64,000 nt of DNA, taken from assembly GCF_002078875.1 (NCBI RefSeq), contig NC_034410.1, positions 39,060,797 through 39,124,796 on the forward strand. The letters run 5' to 3'. Within the stretch, counting starts at the first letter, position 1; the number at the start of each line of letters is the position of its first letter. The notes under the pieces are model-generated. The model was not told the origin of the DNA, made no database searches, and worked only from the letters and a program-made list of their open reading frames with translations. This document shows, in pieces, positions 12,213 to 24,997 of this stretch. The stretch is from Numida meleagris (lineage: Eukaryota > Chordata > Aves > Galliformes > Numididae). The translations under genes were made by a program, and so were the position numbers.

Positions 12213-15200
12213 GTGACATCTGCAAAAGCAGTATGGTGTACCTTGTGGTCTCTGTGGGTGCATTTAGAAAGCAGACACTTATAACCATGCAAAAATAAAG
12301 CCAAAATTGGTATTTTCTGAGCATGGGTCCATATGGATTTACTGCTGCTGACAGAACTAGCACGCTGCCTTTTCAGACTATTCTGAGGGTGGAAGGGTCT
12401 GTTGCTATATACAGAAACACTAGTGAATACTACTCTATTAGTATAATAATACTGATTGATAGAAATATCCATTGCCTTTTGTGGCCAGCCGGAGGAGTTG
12501 CCTTTGTGCAGACCAGAACTACCTCTGTGCCCATGGAAACAGCAGCCACTGAAAAGCAAAACTGCCAGATTCTTGTGCACATTAGTAGAAATATAGAGAG
12601 AATGAGATCGTGGTTGAAATAAATCCCTTACCTTTTTACATTCCTCCTGTTCACTTCAGTAGCTGCAGAACAGAGAACTCTGCATTCAACTTAATTCTAC
12701 ATCTGTTGCCTTATTTCTGCCCCTGTAGCTCTGAGGCATTGGGCTCAAATGTTTCCCAGAGCTCCTGGTAGGGTACTGCGTTTCCAAATATGCTTTATGG
12801 AAACTTTACTTATAACCACAAAATCCTATATGTTGGCTGGTGGACTCTGGGCACGTAGCCTGCCCCAGCAAAGGAAACTTCAGGTTGCTTAGGTATGAGG
12901 GGTGAAGCCATACTGCATGGAAAAAAGATGCTGAAAATGCTTCCTTTCTTGGCAAGCAGCATTACTGCTTGTCTTTGCTCCTAAAAAAGTGGTTCACTTA
13001 GACTGCCCTGCTTTGTTTTCATAAATGTGATCTATTGAAGTAATGATAAGCCAAGCAGGCTCTAAGGATCCTGGCACCATCAGGCTCTTTAGAATTCATT
13101 GTACCAGGGGAGAACATCTGCGGTCTGAAACCTCGGGGGTTTGGAAGGGGAGGCTGTTCTGTGTCTTTAACTGGCAATGAACTATTTTTAAATGTCCTTC
13201 TTATTTGTTAACACTGAATGATGGCAATAAAACGGAAAACATGGTATCATATAGTTTTAAGAGAGTAGGCCATTTCTCCAAAAATCTTTTTCTTAAGTTG
13301 AATCAAAAACAAACCCATAAGTTTTTTGAGCTTCATCCCTGAGTCAATCTCATCAATGACTGACATTTCTAATGGTCCAGATATACCCTTGCGTTGAGGC
13401 CCAAAGTCCTGAATGTGTGCTGAAATTGTTAGAGATTCAGAGAAGCTCATCACCGTGCTGTCTGCCCTAAGTATGTGGCAGTGGGCAGCCTTTCATTATA
13501 TGCTCCACCAGGGAAAAATCACACATCTCCTCCCAGTGACTGACACGAGGCAGTGGATTCTCATCGCTTTCTGCTCTCCATCACCCTGCCTCAGCCCATC
13601 AGCTAACTGACAGATGGTACATGGTCCTGATGTATAGGCACTGGGAGATTAAAGAACAACTCTACAGCAAAATAAACCCATAGGACACAAGTAGCTTTTA
13701 AAATGACCTCAGGAGCTGTGTCAGTCAGTGCACAGTATGGGATTTTTTCAGTTAGGAATTGCAATTGAGGATTGTGTGTATTTTCTAAGCTATAAAGTGC
13801 CCTACTGCCAACAGTTTGCCTGGCTGTTCCTTCCTGAGCAGAAGGAAGCAGCTGGATCGAGGGTTCCCTGTGTCATAAGCAGAGGTTATAAATCTATATT
13901 TACAGCTATGTATCTATCTACTTGTCTGCGCTGAATGTCTCCCTTTAAAACTACAGTGGCTAAGTTTTGTGTAAAGCGGAGCAGAATTCTCCTGTGATGT
14001 TGATTACAACACACACTGTGTGCATTTATTTCCAGGGGACGATGATTTAAAAAGTTGTTGAAGCAGAGAGCAGCACGCAGACCTTGATATAGTTTAATGT
14101 CAAATCACATTTGTCAAAAGTGCAGATAAGGGAGCCTCACTCCAAGTGGTTCCTGTAGCAAAAAATGAAGAAAAACTTGACCCTGGACTCTGCACCTGCT
14201 GATCTCAGCATGGGAGTTTTACTTGCAAGAGAGTGGTGGGATCAATCCTTTAATATGAAGGGCTTTGCCAGAGTCTGCCTTTCATGCCCTTCCTTCTCAC
14301 CCCAAGGGTGAGAATTTTTTGCCAAAGATTTTCTTTTTCAAGTAGAGATGAGCGGTTTGGGTTTTGTGAGCTTTTAAAAGCCTGAAGCAGAAGCCCACAG
14401 TGTAGCTTGGTCAGTATTGTAGCGTGGTGATGCACAAAACTGGAGCGCATGCACTTTGCTGGTGAGTAGGAAACCACCAAAGTGTTTCACCTGGACAGTT
14501 TCCTTAACAGGCATTAAATTAAGTGACTTTTCTCTTAATTTGAGGATGGCTGATTTGTTGTAACACCCAAACATATATATATTTGGAAGAAATAAGTTTT
14601 TTGTCAGAGGGTTGGTTCTGTGCTTTTTACATGCAAAATCATTTGCAGGATCACTGCTGCGTGTGTGACATGGGTCTTAAGTAAGAGATATTTGACCATG
14701 TCTAATGTAGGCAACGGGGAGAAAAGAGCTGAAATCAATGTGTTCACAGGTGAAATCTCAGGTGTTCACAGGATATTGCACCATGCTTATCCGTGTGCTT
14801 GGCTTAAAACCAAATCAGCCTTTTAATTGCTCTGGAGTGATTTACTTTCAACAGAAAAACCTGATGAGTTTTTAGACCATCAAAGTAATAATGACTCCTT
14901 TGGAATTCCCTATTTTAAATTTGGACTTTATTTAATTAGCTATTTACTGTAGACAGTGTAGCACAAGGCAGTTGTGAATGGTGAGAGAAAAAGATCTTTT
15001 GCAGCAGCTGATGGAACAGAGAGAATTCTCTGTAGCTATAGGAGGAAAAGCTGAAGAAGCTTTGGTGAGGAAATTAAAAACTGGCCAAGGCCACTTTCTG
15101 TATTGACTGTTCTGTCAGCAGCCAGTCCTCCGGTGTCACACCTATAAAGACCCGCCAGAGCACATTCAGGGAAGCTGCACCTTCTTAGGAATTAGAGACA

Positions 15201-15851
15201 ACAGTTTGCCTCCCACGCCCCTTCTCAAGGGAGGCCCTGCCCTGCACGAGCAATGCTCGCTTGTGGCCTCCAAAACCTTCTCACCCCAACAGTTATGGAG
15301 GAGGGAAGACAGAGAGACATTCTTTTGCTGCGATCTGGTTCTGATCTTTCTATTCTGTGTAGGAATCAAGGCCTTGGTTCCTACAAAGAAGGACCAAGAA
15401 TTGCTTAGACTAATTTATAAGCAACTGATGGCACTCTGGAATTGAAATAGGTGAGATGCCGTCCTTGCTGCAGAGAGTTGAACTATTAAAATGCATGAGA
15501 GTTCCTCTTTTGAGCCAAACTGGGAGCTGCAACTTTTCTCTGATGTCAGGCCTGGCAGCAGATTTTCACTTTCAATGGACACTAAGTACACTACAATGCT
15601 TCACTGGTTTTCCTTTGCTTTTCTGAAATCAGTTCTTGCCAGGTGCCTCTGCACTGGGACTGCCCGTAATTGCTCCAGCTTGAAACGCATGCCCATGGCT
15701 CAGCAAGGCTGGTGCCCAGGGGCTGCTCCTGCTGCAGAACGGGTTGGAAAGTGAGCTCAGGCAGTTTTCATAGCAGTTCATAGGCACAGGAAAACAGACT
15801 TAAACTGTTCTTTCTCTGTTTGTTCTAGCTGCTAGTGAACAGCAAATATTC
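12213..15851. other. Non-coding stretch without recognised features
   Basis: No repeat family, RNA gene or convincing exon was seen. Short open frames occur on both strands with no splice support. Confidence 0.5.
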
Positions 15852-16127
15852 AAAGAATCATAGAATGGCTTAGATGGGAAGGGACCATAAAGACCATCCA
15901 GTTCCAACCCCCCTGTTAGCGGAAGGGCTGCCATCCACTGGATTAGGCTGTCCAGGGCCCACCCAACCCAGCCTTGAACACCTCCAGGGATGGGGTATCC
16001 ACAGCCTCTCTGGGCAGCTGATGCCAGTACTTCACTGCCCTCTGAGTAAAGTATTGGTGCTTACCATCTAACTGAAATCTCCCCTTTTTTAGTTTAAAGT
16101 TGTTGCAGAAAATCATACAGTGAAACA
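15852..16127 (-). repeat. CR1 LINE fragment, 3' end, antisense
   Basis: The left edge is the reverse complement of the CR1 tail (AGAATCATAGAATGGCTTAG), followed by the characteristic 'gggaccataaagaccatcc', 'agttccaacccccc' and 'tccacagcctctctgggcag' blocks, all in the usual order. About 275 bases of the 3' end are present and clearly less decayed than the copy at 2-3 kb. The minus-strand open frame (ending QLPREAVDTPSLEVFKAGL) is the usual CR1 3' reading, not a host gene. Confidence 0.9.
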
Positions 16128-19100
16128 CATGATTCCTAACACAGAACAGAAGGTACCATTATGGTGCTCTTCAGGATGTACAATTGTGAAAAAACAAGAT
16201 TGTCTCTTTAGCCAAACCAAGACCAAACCTCAGCCCTTTAGGAAAAGATTTGCAGTAGCTGGTCAGAAGTGAAGCTGTGTTTCCTGGAGTTTCCATCAGG
16301 TTTCCTTTACTAAACAAGTGCTCTCCCTTTGAGTTGTGTGGGTGCTGTGCTTCAAGGCCATGGAGAAATGAACAGAAACCATAAGAGGGCCGTGTCCACT
16401 GGCATGAAGTGCTTGTGCTCCTGGCAGGCTCAGGTATGTTTTTCCCTTACATAAACACTCTGCTCTCCCCCATGCTCCTTACCTCAGTTTCCTGGTAGTA
16501 AAAGACCCATAAATTGTGCTGGTAAACAAGGCATCCTTGAGTACCGTGTTGGTGGCCAGGTGTGACCATGAGGGACTGCATGTGTGGTCGCCACATGAAA
16601 ACATATCACTTCAAATAACTGCTAACATAATACTCTCACTGCAGCTGAAGGTTTGACAGCTTACTGGAGCCCCTTGCCTGCAGCCCCTGTGAGCTTGTTT
16701 GATAAGTGCCGCCACAGGCACCTTTCGCCTGCCTCTTAATTTCCTCCTCAGGAGACAAGGTGTGTGTGTGTGAGAGAGAGAGAAGGTGTCAGGATGGGCT
16801 ATTTCCAACTTCAGTGCAATCATGAGCTGTGTGAAGCTTTCTGCAGGTTCTCGCCATGTGCCTTCGGGGAAGGAGTGCGAAGCGTGCGTGTGCACGTTCC
16901 CTCTGTGAGCAGAGCAGCTCCAAGCAGGGAGGGAGCAGCAGCTCTCCTGGAGGCAGGAAGGGCATTCCCAGTCTGCTGCGGTGCCCTGTGAAGCCAGAAC
17001 TGGTAGCTACTCTGTACGAGGCTTATGCTGCATAGGGAAACGGCCCTCCCTCCAAAATTAGATGTGTGTTCTCAGGCAGTGCTGTGGTAACAGCAGGGTT
17101 TCTGTCTTCTGTTTCTGAGACACACACAAAAAGATTAATTAGAGGGAGTTTTAAAATCCTTACAAGCTTTTTTTTTTTCCCCCCTGTTATTTTATAGTGA
17201 GGATTTAGGAGCAAAATTGAAGCCTTTCCTGATGCATTGTTTTGTTCCCAGAAGTGGTGATTAGCAACCAAGATAAGTAGCAAGGGCTTTTCTACAGAGA
17301 TGGTGTTCTTGGATGCAAGGCACAGTGATTCCCACGGCAGCACTGTCTGCTCAGTCCCCACTGCCCAGCGCTGAACTGAGACACCATTTTCATTGCATCC
17401 TTCCTAGCATATCAGAAATAGGAAGCTGGATGTTTTTATGCAGTAATCTGTGTGTAACAAGTAACTCCTTCCTTCTGGCGTTAAGCTATTTGCCTTTATT
17501 CAGCATAAAGCACTTCAGTAGGTTGCTGAATTACTATTAGCTCCCACTGGAGAGTACATGAAATGTATTCCTTGTGAAGCAAATTTGTAGCATGCTGTAA
17601 GCTCTGATGCAATATTTATGTTGTTCCACGTTCTACCGACAGATTTAAGCACAATATTGTAAACTGGCAGGAGACTGTTATGATCCAAACTCCCAATTAT
17701 GTCAGTGTCTTAATTTTAAGTTCTGCTGCACGCAGCAATATATCCAGTTACGTTTTTATTGTATGATTCTTTTTCTAGAAAGCAGAGCTATTGGTGTTAG
17801 TAATCTTGGCTGAAATGCGTAGAGTTGTTGTTTCCCCCACTCAGAGTGCATCATGCATGGTTTTGGCTCTGTGATCTCAGTTATTTGTCCAAAAGTCTTG
17901 TTTTCCAGTGCAATGGCAGGCGGCATCTCTCTCGGTGGTGCTGTGTTATCTGTAACTCTTGCATTGATGTCCAACGTGGAGGTGTGTGTGAATACTGTAT
18001 GGTGATGCAGATGTAAAAGACTTTTCATCATGATGCCTTCAGTTTTACGTCAGAGTAATTTTTATTTTGCGTAACACTGGCAGAAACAAGAAGCCACTTG
18101 CCCCTATTTCCCTGGTCCCCCTCTACAGAGAGCTCCATTAGAGCCAATGTACACTTGTGCGTCCTCTCTCCTAATAACTTATTCAGTTTTGCATTTAGTG
18201 CAGTGTTGATCTCCAGTAGGCTACCGTGGCCCACAGTCTGTAAACTTTACAGATGAGCAGTACCTATGAAACCATTCATTTTTCTAGAGGACTGAGCTCT
18301 TGTTGGAGCAAAAAAAAAAACTTTGAAAAGTTTGTTACATGCACGCGCAGCAATCTGAAGGAGTTTAATGGGTGGTTTTGTTGCCTGATAGCCAACTGAG
18401 TTTCTTGAAGATTGTGAGCCTTACGGGCATGTCTGTAGCTGCTGCTGAGAGCAGTTGCATGCTATTGTTGATGGTAGCTGTGAGACTGAGGGGTGTTTTA
18501 TATGCTTGAACATAATTTATCTGGTATCTAAAGATAGGTCATCCCAAATGATTGGCCTCATCCTATAAGCAGATGAATTCCTCTAGAACTCGTTTTATCT
18601 TTATTCCACCACGTAAGAGGATTGGGCTTGTACCAAATCTTCAATCAGAAAGTACACTTAAGTTTTTAACTTAAAGCACAGACAGAAACTTTCACTTCAA
18701 TCCTTAATGTTAAGAACATCCTTGAAAACTTAATTGCATCTGTGACAATGTGAGCCTACTCCACAGAAAGCATTTTATCACTTCAGTTCTCTATCAACAC
18801 AAATTTATACATGCCAGTTAAATATTGAGGCTGAAATTTATCCCAGCTAACTGAGAAGTAGTAGCTTCCCTGTGTGGCCAAGGAAGAGCGATTTACCTAA
18901 TCATGTCTCAAGTGGGCTGTTTCACCTCTGCCTCTCTCTCTCCACTGATTGCATCAGCTGCTCTCCTAACTTAAGTGCTTCAGTCCTGAAAGGTAAGGAT
19001 GATTGTAGGCCTGAGGAAGGCTGCATTTTTCTGTTGATGAGTGTAGGTAAAATGTTAATAGTCCAACCAAATACTTTTCATTCCTCTATTTGTTGCTGTG

Positions 19101-20264
19101 GCTGTCTGTGAATGTCTCTCTTCCTTTTTGTTAATGAATACAGATGTGCAACTGCCTGCACCCATCTGGCTTTGTTCAATAAATGTGCAGACACAGACGT
19201 TTAAATCAAATATTGATAAATACAGCCTTTAATGTGTAAATTTGTGTTGTGAACAAAACCATGTCGGTCTGTTTTTTCATGGAGAGGCATTTCTTCTGTG
19301 GTGATACTTTTTTTGATTGCCATTGTATTCTGTCTACGGTGGCACATACATTGATGCTTGAGAGTTAGAGGATAGGAGCAGTTCCTGAAATGTGTTTGGG
19401 GAGAGAAATAACAAAGGTACAAGGAATTTTTTGGACATAATAATTCTCCCCATTTCTACAGCAAATTCCTCCTCATCATCCAAACATCTTGCTAGCAGTT
19501 AGACTTACTGTGCAAGGTCCTAACTGGTCCCAGGTAACATCTATAGGAGTGCCAGACAGAAGGGTGTTAAAAGGTGCAACTGCACATGTACCTGCAAATA
19601 AAAGCAAATAAAAACCCTAGCTTTCAGAATGTGTTACACTGAAAGAAGTGAACTAAGGTCTTGCTGATATGCTTGGCAGGTGCCTAAGTGATTTATAGGA
19701 CTCTAAGGAGAGTCTCAGTAAGGGAGGCCCCAGCCCAAGGCTGTGGGCCATCATTTCTATGTCATTCATGATCAGTTATCATGCTTGCTGTTAATTCTGA
19801 GGTCTCCAGGACCTGTGGTTTCAGGCTTTCTTTCTTTTGGCAAGAACTTGCTCATCAGAAAGTCTTCTGGAAAAGGTGGTGTCAGCTTTGACATTTTGAC
19901 AGGAGAAAGTTTACAACTAAGTATGGCTCTAACAGCGACAACGCTGGTTGTATGGGTGTTAAAGGATGACATGATGAACAAACTGCATGGCAATGCATAC
20001 CTTCCTGTAGGTTTTAAGCACTGGAAGAGAGCAGAAGTGAGGCCTTTTTCTCAACTTATGGTACTGTCTGAGCATTTTTGATCTTTTGACAGAAACAGGA
20101 GAAGCTCCTGTGTGCTGCATCCTTCAGTTCCCACCCTGGGACTGTCCTGCAGTTGTGACCTGCAGGTGAAGTTGCCCAGGAGAAGGGAAAGGCTCCGTGC
20201 TTGGGGACCACCACTGATGGCTTTTCTGTCAGGGCTCTAGGAGCACTGCAGACTTGTAGCATTT
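16128..20264. other. Non-coding stretch with a TG/AG microsatellite
   Basis: GC rises mildly around 16.8-17.0 kb with a few CpGs, but no CpG island or exon is evident. The only simple repeat is (TG)6(AG)5 at 16761-16782. Nothing else was recognised. Confidence 0.45.
16761..16782. repeat. Compound microsatellite (TG)6(AG)5
   Basis: Six TG units at 16761-16772 run directly into five AG units. It is short enough to be only moderately unstable. Confidence 0.9.
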
Positions 20265-20976
20265 TGAGGCAGAGTGGCTGGAAGGCTTTGCAGACTAAAA
20301 GGACCTGGTAGTGTTGGTCAGTGCTCGACTGAACATGAGCCACCAATGTGCCCAGGTGGTTAAGAAGGCCAACAGTGTCCTGGCTTGTATCAGAAATAAC
20401 ACAGTCAGCAGGAGCAGGGAAGTGATCGTCCCTCTGTACTCGGCACTGGTGATTCTGCACCTCAAATGCTTCATTCAGTTTTGGGCCCATCACTAGAAGA
20501 AAGACACTGAGGCCCTGGAGCATGTCCAGAGAAGGGCAACGAAGCTGTGAGGGGTCTGGAGCACAAGTCTTATGGGGAGTGGCTGAGGGAGTTGGGATTG
20601 TTCAGTCTGCAGAAGAAGAGGCTCAGGGGTGACCTTATCACTCTCTACAACTGCCTGAAAGGAAGCTGTGGTGAGGTTGGGGTCAGCCTCTTCTCCCATG
20701 TAATTAGCAATAGGACAAGAGGAAATGGCCTCAAGTTGTGCCAGTGGAGGTTCAGATTGGGTATTAGGAAAAATTTATTCACCAGAAGAGTGGTCAGGCA
20801 CTGGAACAGGCTGCCCAGGGGTAGGAGTCACCATCTCTGGAGATGTTCAAGAAATGTATAGATGTGGTACTGAGACACATGGTTTAGTGGGCAACATTGA
20901 TGGTAGGTGGACAGTAGGACTAGATGATCTTAGAGGTCTTTTCCAACCTTTATTATTTTATGATTTATTATGCTTC
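20265..20976 (+). repeat. CR1 LINE, 3' half, sense orientation
   Basis: About 700 bases of CR1 in sense orientation. The order of conserved blocks is the standard one: 'cagactaaaaggacctgg', 'aacatgagccaccaatgtgc', 'aagaaggccaacagtgtcct', 'ctgcagaagaagaggctcag', 'ggcactggaacaggctgccc', and 'actagatgatcttagaggtc' before the tail. The reading frame is the end of the reverse transcriptase ORF and its 3' region, broken by stops. The tail has drifted to TATTTTATGATTTATTATG. The 5' boundary is uncertain by perhaps 100 bases because sequence left of 20265 is only weakly CR1-like. The large minus-strand open frame at 20056-20523 is a shadow of it. Confidence 0.9.
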
Positions 20977-21825
20977 TAAGGAGAATTTTAGGAGAAATCA
21001 AGCCAGAGATATAAAACTGTAGGGTATGTATGGTTACTTAGTGTCATAAAATGTGGACTTAATCTATTCAGTCTGTTAAAATATTTTGGTTTCCTCATCT
21101 AACCTCAGAACTCTCAATGGAGAATACTTGCATGTCACTTATAGCTTTTTTAGTATCTCCAGAAATGTCAGAAACTCTATTAGTTTTTCCAGAGACGCAT
21201 ATGCAGAAATAGATGGCATTACTTCAGTGGTTTATAGAAAAATTACTGGATTAAACTACCTTTTTTGTCTAGACAGACTTCAGCGGTTGCACTGTATAAA
21301 AATGTAAAATTGGAAATGTATTAAAAATCAGCATTTTATTTAATGCTGTAAATTGTACTTCAAAACTATTCAAATGACATTGTCATTATGTACGCAGAGG
21401 CAAGGAGTAAAGGCAGTAGGCTGGAAGCTCTGTGGGTTGTATTTTACGCTTTGTACTATGGCAAAGGAATGCATTAAAGAAACCTCTCAAATATACACAT
21501 ATGTTGTAAAAAGTAACACTATAAAACATCAGGAATTGAAATGCTTGCAGTAAGTGTGGGGTTATGCTGCCTTCATAAAAAGGTTGTCAGCACAAAGAGA
21601 CTAATTCCATCCTTAAATTAACCAGCTCAGGGGATCATGTTTTGGTACTGAGTGGCAAGGCTTGTGAATCACTCCTGGAACATTTGCCCCGTGGATGGAA
21701 GAAGAACATGCTCCATAAAGTTCACAATGGGTCTGAAAAGCAGAAATGTGCATTGGAATCCTGTTGCGCTCGTTGGCTACATGCAGCAGCAGGGAGTCTG
21801 TAGTTCATCAGCTCTGCCTTCCTTG

Positions 21826-21911
21826 AAAAAAAAAAAAAAAAAGAAAGAAAAAGCACTGGGGAAAAAAAAAAAAAAAAAAAGGAAAAGCACTGGAGGCAAA
21901 AAAAAAAAAAA
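21826..21911. repeat. Triplicated poly(A) tracts with a repeated GCACTGG spacer
   Basis: Three A runs (21826-21842, 21862-21880, 21898-21911) are separated by near-identical spacers, AAAAAGCACTGGGG at 21848-21861 and AAAAGCACTGGAGG at 21883-21896. The period is about 35 bases. Tandem duplication through the A tracts explains this. No AATAAA lies just upstream of the first tract, so it is not clearly a processed-pseudogene tail. A short CA run (ACAACACACACAC) follows. Confidence 0.9.
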
Positions 21912-22689
21912 CAACACACACACGGAGGAAGTTCCTCTCATCCCGTGCCCTTCTTTCTTCTGTGTTCTCACAGGTTTTATTGTTGTCCTGGACAGAGACT
22001 GAAGCTTTGAGCTTTACAGAAATGTTTTCTGCAGAGTGATGCCCGGATAGAAGGGGACGAGGAGGGCGGCCCCGCTCTTGGGTACAATGCATTTCAGATG
22101 CCCCAGCACCTCTGGGTGGGAATGGCATCTCCTCCCTTCCTCCTCCTCTCCTGCCACAGAGGTTGTGGGATGGTTAAATTACTCCCCGGCCCTTGGAGGA
22201 GGCTTTCTTCAAGTCCTTCCCTCTGACAACACAGCTCTTGTGGATATGTACTGCTCTCACCAGAGCTTCCAAAGAGCATGGTTATAATCAGAAATGTGAG
22301 ACTTCCTTCCATAGTACATCAGAGCTTTTTCCTAATTCCCTTAAAAAGTTATATTGCTCTTGCTCATAGTGAAGTGGAGAACAGTATTTTGCTTCAAGAA
22401 AAGGAACGGGATTTTTGTCTTCTATGCTTTGTCCTGGGAAATAAACACCTACCTTTACTGTGCTGTTTTAACGCTGCTTTTAACTAGTTTTGCACGAGCA
22501 AACACGTACTAAGCAATACGATGCCTGTTAACTAGGTGTTCATGAGCTGTGATAGATTACATTTAATGTCTGGTATTTACCTACTCCATCAAATGTTCTT
22601 TGATAGGCTGTGGCTATGTGAAAGATGGAGCTTAACTCCACTGAGGCGGAAAGCATGAAGCATGTCCTGAGAAGTTAGAGATCTCAGCC

Positions 22690-22995
22690 AGATTATTAGG
22701 AGTGGGACTATCGGCCTCCCGCGCTTTCTGTCTCAATCTGGCTGGCCCATTGCCATCTTCATGCCAGTCTCCATGGCAACTTCCTTAAGGATAAAATAAC
22801 AGAAATGTGAGTTAGCTGCCTGCCCACAGGAAAGCTGCCACAGTCGCGGTGCCAGAGCCCCAGCGCACGCATTCCAGTGGGGCTGGGCAGGTTGCTACAG
22901 CTGCTTCCAGTTAAGGGTGAAAGCGTTCCTTCCCCACCAGCCTGTCTGGAGAACGTCTCCTTAGCTGTTATCTCTCACACTTGGAAATATCCCCG
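22690..22995. promoter_or_regulatory. CpG-enriched patch with X-box-like motif
   Basis: Around ten CpGs fall within about 300 bases (for example TCCCGCGC, AGTCGCGG, AGCGCACGC), well above the surrounding CpG-poor sequence. GTCTCCATGGCAAC at 22767-22780 fits the palindromic RFX-factor X-box consensus GTHNYYATRRNAAC. Together they could mark a small promoter or enhancer. No TATA box, exon or transcript start can be assigned, and such motifs occur by chance. Confidence 0.25.
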
Positions 22996-23357
22996 GGTAA
23001 TTCTTCCATGGATTGCTCTTCCCTTCCTGTTTGCAGGTTTGCACAATTAATTTTGCATTTTAAATGGCTTTGTCAATAAAAGCTTCCGTTTTCAAATGAA
23101 GCATTAGCTGGTAACTGGGGAAATGTTACAGGAAAATGTTTACCAACAGTTGCTAGTAAATTAACGAGTTTGCTATGCTGCAGTGTACATAGGAAATGAC
23201 AATATAAAAAATGATAGAGAGGGCAAGGATGGTTATTAGGAATAGAGCACCTGAGACCTGTCCTTTTCTTGGCTGCTGGAGCTGTTGTATGACCTTGAGC
23301 AAAGTCACGGTACAGCCCTGTGCCTGTTTCCCTATATGTGAAAAAAGCAAATGGCTA

Positions 23358-23535
23358 TAGGATCACAGAATAGATTGGGTTGGAAGGGACCTTAAAGACC
23401 ATCCAGTTCCAACTCCCCCCCTGCCACAGGCAGGGTCACCTCTCACTAGACAAGGTTTCCCAAAGCCCCATTCAGCCTGACCTTGAACGTTCTCAGGGAT
23501 GGGACATCCACAGACTCTCTTACCTGCTCTCTGAA
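23358..23535 (-). repeat. CR1 LINE fragment, 3' end, antisense
   Basis: Starts with the CR1 tail remnant (AGGATCACAGAATAGATTGG), then the well-kept blocks 'gttggaagggaccttaaaga', 'ccatccagttccaac' and 'ttcagcctgaccttgaacg'. It breaks off near 23535 as a short 5'-truncated copy. The 155-codon plus-strand open frame that begins here (23380-23847) runs from antisense CR1 into unrelated sequence and is not a gene. Confidence 0.88.
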
Positions 23536-24917
23536 ATTATTCTGAAGATTACAGCTGAGACACTGGGGCCATTTTGGTACTATTTGGGGCCTTCAGAAAC
23601 TGTTTTTTGTTTTTCTAGTATTCCATCAGGAAGTTACCTGTATTTGAATCCCATCATACTCAGTGAGGCAGGAAGCAGTAGAAATAGGTGCTGTAGACAT
23701 TTAAAATGCATTTTTTTTTTCCCTGAAAAAAGTCTTGTAGATTTATTGGATTACTTGCATTACCCCTTCTTCACAAGAAGCATCAGAAGAAATTGCAACT
23801 TTATTGTTCCAAGCTTCCTACCTGAACTTCAAAAGAAATTTCTATGATGAGACAAAGCCATATTCAGAAGTGTTGTTATCCCATTGTGGAACTGCCTGAA
23901 TGTCACATGTGATATGTGATAGACCTGGAAGTTGACAGGTAGGGTCTTGAGTCTCTTCAACTGAAAAATAACCCTCGTCTTTGGGGCTATTGGAAGTTGG
24001 AGGGCGCCCGGGATAAAGAATTGTCATTTTGTTTCATTTGAAGTAGGTCTATAAAAATGCTTGTTCTCCTCTCTGCATGTAGGGTTTGAATTTTTCTCAG
24101 ATACCTCAACTTCCTCTGCCAACATGGGCTGAAGTTGCACAGGTCCTTCAACAAAATCATTTATTTAGGGAGCTGTTTTGAAAATGTTACTGTCTCAAGA
24201 CCTTTTTGTTATGGTATACTGAAAGAATTGTCAAGTGGAGAGATCTAAATCCCTTTTGTCTCACTTTCTTGGCATGTCATGTGTAAAAGAACCTGAAGTT
24301 TGCACATTCTTGGCCATGTACTAACTTTGCACAGCCAAGCCATGCACTCTTGGCAACCCCTGCATCTGGTGTGGGACAAAAGGGTGTATAACAGGTTATT
24401 GTAATTCCCTTCCTCATCCTTAGTGTCTTTCATAGCAGCTATTAATGAAATAAGGAGAAGAGATAATGAGGTGGTCCTTCACCTTCTCTCTTGCACACAT
24501 TCTTTCCTACAAGGTAGGAAGTAAAGCCTTTGAAGCTACCCTGACAAATGGAAGCATGCGCAAACTCCCATAGGGAACCTAAGGAGCCTTTTTGTTTGAT
24601 ACTTTCTTCTCTTTTTTTTCTTGGGATAGCTTCTGGTGAATCTTTTCAGAACTGGAAAATATTTCAATACAGATGTTATCATAAATCCAGTGTTTTAGCA
24701 GATGCTGCCCTTATGCATCCTTCATCCTTGCGCTGAGTAGTGGACATTTATTTAAAATGTTGGTAAGATGTATGGTATTATTCCACCTCAGTGAAATGAG
24801 ACGTGCTATCATTAATTGTGGGCTGTTGACAAGATTTTTATAGAAGCATCAGGGAACTACATTGTGCTGTGTGGAAAAATTTAATGTATAAATAGAAAAC
24901 AGAGCAAGTGGAAGCTT
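23536..24917. other. Non-coding stretch; possible 3' flank of the 25-kb exon
   Basis: No repeat or exon was recognised. If the minus-strand segment at 25.0 kb is a terminal exon, this is the sequence just downstream of its gene. Confidence 0.45.
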
Positions 24918-24923
24918 TTATTT
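24918..24923 (-). terminator. Possible polyadenylation signal AATAAA
   Basis: AATAAA lies on the minus strand about 75 bases after the stop codon of the open frame at 24998-25310 and is followed by a T/G-rich stretch (CTCTGTTTTCTATTT on that strand). This is the arrangement of a normal vertebrate 3' end. In AT-rich DNA the hexamer is common, so it only supports the neighbouring call. Confidence 0.3.
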
Positions 24924-24997
24924 TGGCACACATGGAAATCAGTGAAAACATTTTGAATGCAAATATGTACAAAAATAAGGTGTTCTGAATGAATAAT

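Larger units (their letters stand above)
20977..23357. other. Non-coding stretch with poly(A) cluster and CpG patch
   Basis: Holds the A-tract cluster and the CpG-enriched patch listed separately. A segment at about 21393-21550 ends in a good donor (GCA/GTAAGT) after an AG, with one open frame, but its acceptor context is poor. No gene was recognised. Confidence 0.45.

Noticed and set aside
12197..12580. 127-codon minus-strand open frame
   Set aside because: It lies partly opposite the exon-like segment at 12.0-12.2 kb and has no convincing acceptor, donor or stop/poly(A) arrangement.
20056..20523. 155-codon minus-strand open frame
   Set aside because: It runs antisense through the CR1 copy at 20.3 kb. 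CR1 3' regions are GC-rich and stop-poor on both strands.
21393..21550. Segment ending GCA/GTAAGT after GTACGCAG
   Set aside because: Weak acceptor, and the open frame is short and unremarkable.
23380..23847. 155-codon plus-strand open frame
   Set aside because: Its first third is antisense CR1 and the rest has no splice support or protein-like continuity.
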